Assembly: GCF_000003605.2 (NCBI RefSeq)
Contig: NW_003144790.1
Coordinates: forward strand, 68,696 to 107,117
Direction: 5' to 3'
Source: Saccoglossus kowalevskii
Taxonomy: Eukaryota > Hemichordata > Enteropneusta > Harrimaniidae
Length of the DNA stretch: 38,422 bases
Part shown: positions 13,321-29,677 of the stretch, in pieces
How the letters are laid out: every line of letters starts with the position of its first letter
Position numbering within the stretch: position 1 is the stretch's first letter
Position numbers and translations under genes: made by a program
The notes under the pieces: generated by a model
Database searches by the model: none
The model's input: only the letters and a program-made list of their open reading frames with translations
What the model was told of the DNA's origin: nothing

Positions 13321-13348
13321 ATGGTACCAGGTAAAGGCTCCAACAACG
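13321..13348 (+). CDS. Candidate extra first coding exon of the GH9 gene
   Basis: ATG GTA CCA GGT AAA GGC TCC AAC AAC G, followed by a GTATGT donor. It ends in phase 1. The acceptor just before the next coding exon (TTTGTAG at 15708-15714, exon from 15715) supplies GC and then ATG, so the frame joins exactly (MVPGKGSNNG before MFLRYL). A second donor inside it, CAG|GTAAAG at 13330/13331, has the same phase and a stronger consensus, giving MVPG instead. This is inferred from splice signals and phase only. The exon may instead be untranslated or not exist. Confidence 0.35.
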
Positions 13349-14296
13349 GTATGTAGTTATTCCTCAGTCCTTTATTTTCTTATATTACCAAAACTTGTTT
13401 GCGTAAATTATTCTAAATTGAACTGACATAATCTGAACTAAACTATTTATGAAAATACGTATTTTACACCAGAAAGTTGAATGGCTACTAACTTAAAGTG
13501 GCGCTACTCGCCCAGTGCTTCGTCCTTGTTTCCCGTGGATTGATTGGGCCAAGTCGGATTGTACAGGGGTTGTACTGGCTCGACTTAGACTTGCTTGCAG
13601 TCTGTTGCGATTCCGATGAAAAATTCTTGAAAAATAAATATAAATTGCGTGAACGAGGAGTCCTCACACAGGACTTTCGCGTTCATTCTATGTTTACGCA
13701 ATTTTACGCAGTGAATAAAAGGATTTTTAAAAAATAGTCGAAACAATTGTTTATGTGGCTTTCTAGCTTAGAAAGGAATGCGAGCAATATGGGTACACTG
13801 GACATAAACTTAACTTAACTTAATCACACTATCACCTGGCCCATCCCACGTTCGGAACGTTGTCATGATGATTGTACAGTCGCAACGATACGGTGATTTG
13901 GTTATTCTTGAACGCATGTTATTGGATCCACACTGAACGACGAAGCTGACACAGAAACACACACAAAAACACGGTGTAACTGTGCTTGCTCTGCGTATGA
14001 ATTAGCTGATTCTTCATTCACCATGTATGCTATCTTCATTTTCGAAGTGTATAGGAATTCAACGAAGCGTTGGTGGACTGATTAACTGCGATGTCATAAA
14101 GACGTTAGTAATCAGAATGCCAGGTAGCAGTCACGGTGCATGTGACACTTCATCGTACAACACATTCTATGCCTTGAATTCGCGCACAATGGTGTTACCA
14201 ATGGTGGCGGCACCGGGGAGGGGACAATTTAAAGCTGAAACCCTTTGCGTATGTGTGTCGATGCGACACAGTTGAGGAGGAATGCATGTATTGCCC

Positions 14297-14425
14297 CTCA
14301 AAATGCAGGAAATAGAGTTTCAGAGGGTTTAGATTACATTTTTTTCCGGAGCAGCATGCCTCCGGACGCCCTAGTAAGGTCTCGCCTTCGGCGCGAGGGA
14401 TAGTGAGCAGACCCCCCCCCCCTCC
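14297..14425 (+). repeat. GC-rich interspersed repeat with poly-C end
   Basis: The sequence goes from AAAATGCAGGAAATAGAG through TTTCAGAGGGTTTAGATT, TTTTTTTCCGGAGCAGCATG and CCTCCGGACGCCCTAG to CTCGCCTTCGGCGCGAGG, and ends in a C11 run (14412-14422). The run of CCGGAGCAGCATGCCTCCGG (an imperfect inverted repeat), a CCCTAG word, a CGCCTTCGGCGCG hairpin and a poly-C tail matches a non-coding repeat pattern I recall from many fish, mollusc and cnidarian sequences. I do not know its formal name. The minus-strand open frame across it (14195-14482) is a by-product. Confidence 0.45.
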
Positions 14426-15716
14426 CATGCAAACTTTTCTGCTGCCACTTCTGATTATGTTAGTTGTAAATATACATTTCATGATACAAATGTAATGACC
14501 GTAAACGTGTTTTTAACATTTTAACGAGACATTTTATCAATTAATATTGCGACAAATCAATGCTCTCCTCTTAGGATAATTGAAAAATGATACAGTGACG
14601 TGCATTAAAATTAGTCATTACTACATCACTAATATATATCAGACGTTAAACATTCATTAAATAATGTCTTTGAATACATGCATTAAATGTTGGTTTGGTC
14701 ATTACCTGAATCATAAAACGAACGTTTTTTCATTCCACCGTTTGTGGCGCTCTTTACTGGCAGGCAATACAACACAACTATAATGTTGCCGTTATCGGTT
14801 GTGCCAGATTACTTCAGGTGATATGAATTACACTCAACATTCCAGTATTGGATGTACGCAGTTTGGGATACTGGCCTACACTTTTCCAATAAAGCCATTG
14901 AATATTTAAAACCCATATTTAAAGCCGAATTTCCGTCTCCCATTCTAAATAAGTTATTTTATTGCTGCCGACGATGGCGCTGTTCCTGTGAATGGGAAGT
15001 AATCTTCTGCACTCATAGATAAGACTGACTATTCGTCAGCTTGTTGTCGGCAAAACAAAATAGTAAAACAGTCAGGAACGAACAACTTGTTTTCTAATAG
15101 ACGTGAACGGATAACATGGCGGCTATTCCGACGTTGAAAAAGAACATATGTACACGTTCTATAATACTTTGAAAGGGAAGCCTTGACAAGCATTCAGATG
15201 AAAGGCCTCCACAAATTTAGGAAATTTTTATATCACTTTTCATCATTATGTAGTCCACATCCTGATTCTCCAGCAAAAGATAATGGGTAAAGTATGACAT
15301 CATAGTCACTGTTGTGTGCAATTGAGAAAATGATGCCCGAGAAGCAAAAGCAATATCATGGTGGACGACGTTATACTTATGAAAACTTTCATTACTTACT
15401 TATTCAGAAATGTATTACTATTTTCAAATTAAAGATGAGGATGAATATAATATTGTCTGAAAAACGTTTCAGAATATGTTATCGCTATAATAGCCACTGA
15501 CATTTGATAATTAGTTTCCAAAAACATGTATGATTAAAACTGTACTCACCGATTCAGTGTCATGGCAAATGACATATAATTCTGCACATTCAAGATCAAC
15601 ATTATCAATGTGTGAGCACTATATACACTAACGTTATTTTTCAACAAGTATTCAACAATCCTTATATTTTTGTTGAAATTACAGCTGACCAAGATGTTTG
15701 CGTTCTGTTTGTAGGC

Positions 15717-23311
<7,595 letters not shown>

Positions 23312-23679
23312 AAATAATATCATTAGTGCCGTATGACGCTAACATTTCCCGTATGATTTTGAAGCCATTTAACATTTTCAATTTTCCCTAATATGTACTA
23401 CTAGTATAAGCCGGGGACTCGGATAAAGCATGAAATATGTAAACTTATAGACGATGCCTACGTTCATTTGAAGCACCTTAATCAAGATCGACATTTTATA
23501 TTACGATCTGAGTCACTATCTGACTATTTAGACATCCAATGCAACTCTTTTAACCTGTGGCCAAAGTTGTTATTGTGACTTCATTTAAATCCGAAGGCAT
23601 ATCTCGCTCAGCTTCATTGATTTGTGAAGTGACCTATATTTTACGAACATTTCGTAAACTTAAGAAGCCTACAATACAA

Positions 23680-23685
23680 AATAAA
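23680..23685 (+). terminator. Candidate polyadenylation signals of the GH9 gene
   Basis: AATAAA about 370 bp after the stop codon. Further AATAAA words follow at 23742-23747 and 23786-23791. I cannot tell which is used. Confidence 0.35.
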
Positions 23686-23791
23686 AACGAGCTTGCAAGA
23701 ACCATTCAAGGTTAAATATCTAAAACCTATGTATAATTATAAATAAATACTACCACGTCTTTCCTGCGAATTACATGCATCTACGAATAAA

Positions 23792-24230
23792 CGGAAATCC
23801 ACAATTGGCAAAGGATTCACTAAAATTAATTATTTCGAAAGTTAATTCAAGTTGTATGCAAAAATGTATTTTTTTTTTTACTTTCAAATCAATGTACTTG
23901 AGATTTATGTGTGCGACTTTTATCAGAGTCCTCTACCCTGCATCACCCGGATAAATAGTCATGTATGTATGCAAGTATATTAGAAATAGAAAAAATAAAT
24001 ACAACTCAACTAAATAGTCTGGTTTTGCTCGTAATTATAATACTATTTAATTTTAGAGGTCAATTAAGGGTCAATTGAACCACCTAGAGATAAATTTGAT
24101 GTCAAATGGAAGTAAAATGTGGTGCATATGCGAGTCATAGTATAAAACGTGGATTAGTTATCAGTGATTGCAAATTTATTTCACCATTATCCAGCTATAA
24201 CTATAAGTCCACCTTAACATATGCCTCTGT

Positions 24231-24283
<53 letters not shown>

Positions 24284-25477
24284 CGTCTTTCCATATCGCC
24301 AATCCGTGTTATTTGTATGCAGTCTGAACTATGTTCGGTAAGCATGCAAATCACATACTAGTATTGTGAATAATACCGTTGTAGAATTTTCTTTAAAAAA
24401 TATTATCCAATTACACATCTTTGAGAGATAATAAAATCATTGAATTAGCTATGTATTATTGGGTTAGGGTTATTGTAGAGTAAATATTGTAAACTTAAGG
24501 GGAACTTCGCAAATAGCTCTCCCAGACGAAAATGATAGTTTTAACGTCTTTTTGACGTTAGATTATTTTACCTCATCCTGTTTAGAACATTCGCTACCAA
24601 TGTTGATACCTTTGCTGGGACAAAGCCAACAATGCAACATGTTTGGGGCACAATGCATAACGTTTGTGGAGACCCTACTAATTTGTGCTGAAATATGGGG
24701 ATTTTACATATGCTACGTGTCGTATGACCATATCCACTACACACAGTGGGGTGCAAAATACGTTATTGGAATTATGCAACTCGCAGTTATTGCACCACAT
24801 AACAGAATCAATGGAAATAAGACTCGTAATTGCTCAAAAGAACTGCGATTATCACACGTAAACGACAATTATTTTTGTTTGGAAATGAGTTTTTCAAACT
24901 CTGTAGGTAGTGACGTTCAAAGTAATTTTAAGCTGTAGAATTAATTCTTGAATTTCCGGTCAAGTGCTCACATATTGAGTTTCATATGCAGATTTATTGT
25001 ATTTGGGTTCAAGTGGCGTATACATTTTGTTTTATTAAACAACACTGTGTCTCCGAGGTTTGTACCAGACTGTTCCCATCTACGACATGCCGTAAAGCGG
25101 TCGTAGTTACGGCGATGAAGCGTATCACAGGACATGTGATGGGCGAGATTTACACATTAAAAAATAGATGTTTCTAATCTGTTACTTCAGTTGTCTTAGG
25201 CTAAATTGAAATGATATGTAACTAAAATGTACGTTTATGCAAAGTCCACACTTCCGATCTACATTACACTGGGCAATGATGAGCTCAGAGACAAGGACTT
25301 GCACAATGTTGAATCTAATACACAGGCAGTAGTGCGAATCATTTTCTAATGTCTTTGATGAAACAAACTATACTATACTTTTTACGGCCATTTTACAACA
25401 AGCCATGTTGGAATAACTCATGTTTGGAATCCACGGACAAGATACAATCACATGGTCATTTTGTTACAGTTTTTTTT
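23792..25477. other. Intergenic between convergent genes
   Basis: Contains a TA microsatellite (about 24233-24281). A 128-codon open frame on the plus strand (24552-24938) shows no motif, signal peptide or conserved-looking block. Just before it is a short hairpin, TAACGTC-TTTTT-GACGTTA, at about 24542-24560. I see nothing else. Confidence 0.5.
24233..24281. repeat. TA dinucleotide microsatellite
   Basis: About 24 uninterrupted TA units. Confidence 0.97.
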
Positions 25478-25483
25478 TTTATT
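25478..25483 (-). terminator. Candidate polyadenylation signal of SEA/Fz gene A
   Basis: AATAAA on the minus strand (TTTATT on the plus strand, at the end of a T run), about 350 bp beyond the relict third-CRD frame. Assignment is by position only. Confidence 0.25.
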
Positions 25484-25831
25484 AGCACCCACGTAAAAAA
25501 AGTCGTTACAATGTCTTAAACTTAATTACATAACAAATAATAACTTCTCCTTAATATAAAAAAATTTAAAAAAAGTAACCAACTATTATAAAAAAAATAT
25601 AAAAAAGACATTCTCGAATGTGGCGATGTATAGTAAAGCAATTGTCCGTGTATTAGTCAAATCTGGGAGAAGATAATAATCCCATGTGTATTTGGGGGGC
25701 CAATACTATTCATTATTGTCAGTGCAATGGTATTTCAGTCGTGTAGTATCATATTGTAGAAATGATTATTCTAACCTGGAAAATACTAATAGTGGCGTAC
25801 TGGGCACATTGTAGCAAATCTAGATCTAATA

Positions 25832-26016
25832 TCAAAGCAAAGTGGATTTTTCTGAACATTTGTCTATCTGTCGAAACAAATCCACGTGTTCATGGCAACC
25901 CCTGACAGATTCGATATATTCAGTCACATTCGCAGTCACGTTGTTCGGAATGAACAGAGTTTGGTTATATGGCAATATGTTACATGTTTCCACTGTAATT
26001 GGTTGACACATCGAAT
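25832..26016 (-). pseudogene. Gene A relict third Frizzled-CRD exon, truncated
   Basis: After a CCTATTATAG acceptor, the first 144 bp (26016-25873) encode [20 protein letters not shown] through GCHEHVDLF, the N-terminal third of a Frizzled CRD (3 of 10 cysteines). At 25872/25873 the similarity to gene B stops abruptly. The frame then continues for 13 unrelated residues (RQIDKCSEKSTLL) to a stop. The exon lies behind an in-frame TAA at the end of the previous exon, so it should be untranslated. The 144 bp differ from gene B at only three positions, all transitions. Confidence 0.85.
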
Positions 26017-26121
26017 CTATAATAGGAAAAAAGGTGAATGATAATGAAAATAAATGTTTAATAATAATTAGGTTATTACATGTGGCCCGGGGTACCGGGG
26101 TAAACAATATTTCTGTTCTAG

Positions 26122-26146
26122 TTTTTTTTTTTTTTTTTTTTTTTTT
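26122..26146. repeat. T25 homopolymer in gene A intron 8
   Basis: Twenty-five T on the plus strand (A25 in transcript sense) inside the short intron between the second-CRD exon and the relict third-CRD exon. A GC-rich palindrome-like CCCGGGGTACCGGGG lies nearby, at about 26086-26100. Confidence 0.95.
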
Positions 26147-26171
26147 GCAAGTCGATGACGTAATAACTCAC

Positions 26172-26528
26172 CTTAATCATGAATTGTGTCGTCTGGTTCT
26201 ATGCAGCCATGATAATCCGGAACCACTTGCGTCATGCTGCAATTTATCGGAATATGTAATTGATCTAAAATATACCCACACTCCTCCAGCACCTCCTCGC
26301 ATAATGGTCGGCAGACTGGACGTGATACAAGAGATCCAGCATCCGGGCATTCTGGTAAAGTCATGGCACAGATAACAAATTTGAGATGTTTGTGACAATT
26401 TCCCGCCAATTGGAAGACAAATGTAAACATTTGATTAAGATCTTTAACAACACTCGCAGGTAATATCGTTGTATTATAAGGCAGTACATTGCAAACGTCC
26501 AGTTCTATGCGATGGCATGTCGGGTAAT
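26172..26528 (-). CDS. Gene A exon 8: Frizzled CRD 2, ending in a stop
   Basis: Encodes [19 protein letters not shown], then [32 protein letters not shown] and HGC, with ten cysteines. The last codon before the AAG|GTGAGT donor is TAA (26175-26173), where gene B has ATA. A stop this close to the last junction would not be expected to trigger nonsense-mediated decay. Confidence 0.92.
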
Positions 26529-28689
26529 CTGAAACAAAAATCAGTGACGTCATTTAATAATAATCATGTTTTGTTACTGTTTCAAATTGTTTTGAACATT
26601 GTTGTTCACACTATTAATACTAAGAATACTGCTAGATTATGTTTCCTAAAGTAACGTTTCGTGAGAATCGGTTTTGCGAATATTCTTTTGTCTCACTCAC
26701 ACGCTCTCCAGCGACGTATGTATGTATATGACTGTTTTCATTGATCTGATCAGATCCCTACACAAAAGCATATTGCTATTCTAGTCATTAAATTATGTTG
26801 GTAAAGATTGGTTGATACTTACAGCAATTTGTTTCATCCGACGAATCGCCGCAGTCGTTCTTGTGATTACAAACATCAGCCATGAGAATACACCTGCCAT
26901 TACCACAAACAAACTCGTCGTCCTTACATCTACGACTATCTGAAACAGATAATTATGAACATAGTGTCAGTTGTATGAATAATTATACTGGCAATATCAA
27001 GCGAAATATACTATAAAAACTATTAATTTAGTCAGTAGTTCTAACGCTAAAATTGTTGACGTTTCATAAACATAGAACTTTACACGCAGTCAAGATTATA
27101 TGCATGCGTAAGAATTATATGGCTAATTCTATTGCAATGTTACGCGGCATATATTTGAATAGAATGAGTAGTTCTAAAAACAAAATTGCTGACGAACTAT
27201 ATGCATACGTACGAATGACGTAGGAAACGTACCTAGCGCTTTGGTCGAATTGCTTGGTTGTATACACGTATTTGTCTCGTCTGTCACGTGATCACCTTGC
27301 GACGACACACTGCAATTAATGGGTACACCAATCTGAGTCATTACATCCTCACAATCTTCAAGAATCTCATGACAGAACGCGGGACATAACGAACGAGGAC
27401 GATAACTTCCTGGTGACGGGCATTCTGGGATTGCCATGGCACAAAGGTAAACGTCTATATCCGGATGACAACCTCTGACGATATTCAATAATAATCCAAC
27501 ATTTGTGTTCATTGCTTCCACGGCATTCACTGGTAATATAGTTCTATTATAAGGAAGACTATCACATGCATTGACGTTGATATCGTGGCATTCATAGTCT
27601 TCATCGGGGCTCCACGAAATTTGTGTTGTCTGGGGAACGAATGTCTGTGTAGATCGCAGAACTTTGGTGAGTGACTGTGTAGATCGGACATCATTGGTTG
27701 AAATAGCTGGATAGGAGATAACAAATGTTTAAAAAATTACATAAACGAAAATATAAAAACAGAATTGAACAAAATCCTGCGTAAATAATGACATACTAGT
27801 AATTCGTACTTGAGTGCACTTTCTAAATCGTTGTTTACCCACCTTTCACAATAGTTATCGAATCCGGATCAACACCACTAAAGATAGACGAGTCGTTAAT
27901 AAAGGCCGATTCGGCCACTGTCCGGGTTAGTATGTTAAATACATCAACAGTTGAAATGCTGGAAGTTTCAGAGAAGTCATCGACATCGTCCGTTAGTTGG
28001 CCCAGATTGAAAATAATATCAAATTCTGAAATTATACTACCATTCCTGAAAAGAAAATAATGCATTCTTAGTGTCACTGAATGTTCAATTACTAAAAAAT
28101 GACACACACTTGATCAGAAATTTCGATTAAACACACGACTGCCCTATATTTGGACATCTTATTCAAATTCCAGTCTTTTTTTTTAATTGACGCACGCGCT
28201 GACCCGAAACATGTCGTATGTTCAACAGTTGTGTTGGTCTATATATTAACAGAAACTTACCTAAATCCTGTGACTTTTGAAGAGTTATAAAGAGCAGAGA
28301 GATTACTGTGTACATAAACGTCATCAAGCTAAAACAAAGAAAAGTTTCAAAACAGTCAGAACCCGGATGGACGGGTGGCAATAATGTGGCAATATACGGT
28401 ATTACCGGTAATGGTTTTAACAAGACTGGCCACGTACGAGGATGAACAAAATGGTGGATATGATAATGACAGTCATAAATACAGAGTGACACTGAAAACT
28501 ATTTCACTTTCTTACCGACTCTTCAATTTGTTTTGCCAGACTCTTGAATTCATCGGTGCCAGCTTCATTTAATTCGGTTGAAAATGTCACGGCTTGCCCT
28601 TCAATAAGTTCCAAACGAAGTTCCCCGTGAAATACTATCATATCTGTTGATCAAATTATGAAATGAAAAGTTTGGATGAGATATTATTA

Positions 28690-28749
<60 letters not shown>

Positions 28750-29677
28750 ATGTGGAACATGTCCTGCTTTTATTCGATTACAACATGATTTCCTTTTCCG
28801 TCCATACACGTAGTTTTGTATGTTGAGAGAGAAGTATTAATCTATGCGAAACTGTCGTCAATATTGAACTTGCCTTGGTTTAATGTCACGATATCCCTGG
28901 TAGGTGTGGTAACAAGGTCTTTGTGACCTTCGGTCGCCTTTGCTGTCTCGGAATTCATAATGCTGGAAACTGGAAACGGTAATGACGACATTATCATTTT
29001 GATGATTAACATTTCATTTCAATAATGTTGTTTTGACATTGCAGTATAACTATAATAACTATAGTTGTTTGATAACTATAATTGAGCATGATCCGAAAAC
29101 ACTTTTTGTCGTACACATCTGAGTTATGTTCGATGAAACAATATTACAATGTGTAAATCGCAGACTAATATTCACAATTACTTCACATTGATTTCAAGGC
29201 CATTTCTGTTAATCATTTATCAGAAAAATATTAATACTACATGTAATACATTGATTGTATTGATGACTTTAGTGTGCACGAGTCCCAATGAAATGCTCGC
29301 CATTCGTTAGATACATTGTTATGATTCACTCAAATTACTATTTGATTACCTGTATAGTATAATACACCGGCGGTTATGCTCACGAACACAGAGATATACA
29401 CCAGCAATGCAATATAATAGCTTGTTTTCCTGCGTGTTCTGTTTTGGGGGATTTTTTTCTTATCCGGTACTTCCCATGATGTAAGTTTTGCTTTACTCGA
29501 AAAACGGCGGGTCCCTATACCACCATCAACTGTCTTAAACTCGTGGACGGTGTCGTGGACGGTGTCGTGAACGGGAGCCTTGCGTTGGTGTTGTTTGTAG
29601 TGAGCATATCCTCCATTGACGTGGCCCTGTGAATAAAACAGTGATAAGCGTTGTCTTTCGCTGCATTCACTGTTCAT
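26173..29677 (-). CDS. Gene A: type II membrane protein, TM-SEA-Fz-LDLa-Fz, eight translated exons
   Basis: Exons 29677-29350, 28969-28874, 28643-28516, 28328-28261, 28045-27843, 27706-27233, 26939-26823 and 26528-26172 join in phase. The ORF from ATG 29677 to TAA 26175-26173 is 1770 nt (589 residues). Residues 1-86 form a basic cytoplasmic tail (KKK, RTRRK), and 87-108 form a TM helix ([20 protein letters not shown]). There is no signal peptide, so the orientation is type II. A SEA domain lies at about 145-270 with a GSII cleavage-site-like motif at 209-212. Frizzled CRD 1 is at about 314-425 (10 Cys), the LDL-receptor class A repeat at 437-471 (six Cys, SDE calcium motif), and Frizzled CRD 2 at about 476-580 (10 Cys). 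There is no protease, kinase or seven-pass domain. Corin shares the type II TM, Fz and LDLa elements but not this order, and it has a trypsin domain. A role in Wnt or lipid-ligand binding and shedding is inference. Confidence 0.88.
26823..26939 (-). CDS. Gene A exon 7: LDL-receptor class A repeat
   Basis: Encodes [20 protein letters not shown], then [17 protein letters not shown]. It has all six cysteines and the calcium-binding D-x-SDE pattern. Phases 1-1, 117 bp. Confidence 0.95.
27233..27706 (-). CDS. Gene A exon 6: linker and Frizzled CRD 1
   Basis: A 39-codon Ser/Thr/Gln linker contains two copies of RSTQ ten residues apart; the DNA word CGATCTACACAG recurs 30 nt apart, at 27675-27686 and 27645-27656. 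A full CRD follows: [19 protein letters not shown], then [19 protein letters not shown], then [19 protein letters not shown] and NTC, ten cysteines in all. The matching gene B exon lacks the linker and begins right before YRC. Confidence 0.92.
27843..28045 (-). CDS. Gene A exon 5: SEA domain with GSIIS site
   Basis: Encodes [17 protein letters not shown] through [25 protein letters not shown](I/V)(I/V) is the SEA autoproteolysis motif; here it is G209-S210-I-I-S (nucleotides about 28041-28027). SEA domains of this type cleave themselves between Gly and Ser and stay non-covalently joined. Whether this one does is inferred. Confidence 0.88.
28261..28328 (-). CDS. Gene A exon 4: SEA domain, middle
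   Basis: Encodes [20 protein letters not shown] and GF, matching the SEA consensus around the loop before the GSxxV site. The donor is TTTAG|GTAAGT, phase 2. Confidence 0.85.
28516..28643 (-). CDS. Gene A exon 3: SEA domain, first part
   Basis: Encodes [20 protein letters not shown] then [19 protein letters not shown], the beta-strand and helix start of a SEA domain. Phase 1 in, phase 0 out (TCG|GTAAGA). Confidence 0.85.
28694..28747. repeat. TA dinucleotide microsatellite in gene A intron 2
   Basis: About 27 TA units, uninterrupted. Confidence 0.97.
28874..28969 (-). CDS. Gene A exon 2: Ser/Thr-rich stalk, GC donor
   Basis: Encodes [20 protein letters not shown] then [11 protein letters not shown]. 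The acceptor CCGTTTCCAG keeps the frame; the nearer downstream AG would give a stop. The donor is CCAAG|GCAAGT, a textbook GC-AG splice site. A TA microsatellite lies in the intron that follows. Confidence 0.7.
29350..29677 (-). CDS. Gene A exon 1: cytoplasmic tail and transmembrane helix
   Basis: ATG in AACCATGA context. The tail contains a tandem [11 protein letters not shown], from a small direct DNA duplication, and polybasic clusters before the membrane helix. The donor is ACAG|GTAATC, phase 1. Confidence 0.85.

Noticed and set aside
14195-14482. 95-codon minus-strand frame with a Gly run
   Set aside because: The Gly run is the translated poly-C tail of the interspersed repeat; not a protein.
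24552-24938. 128-codon plus-strand open frame downstream of the cellulase
   Set aside because: No motif, signal peptide, conserved-looking block or splice context; frames of this length are expected by chance in 38 kb read on six frames.
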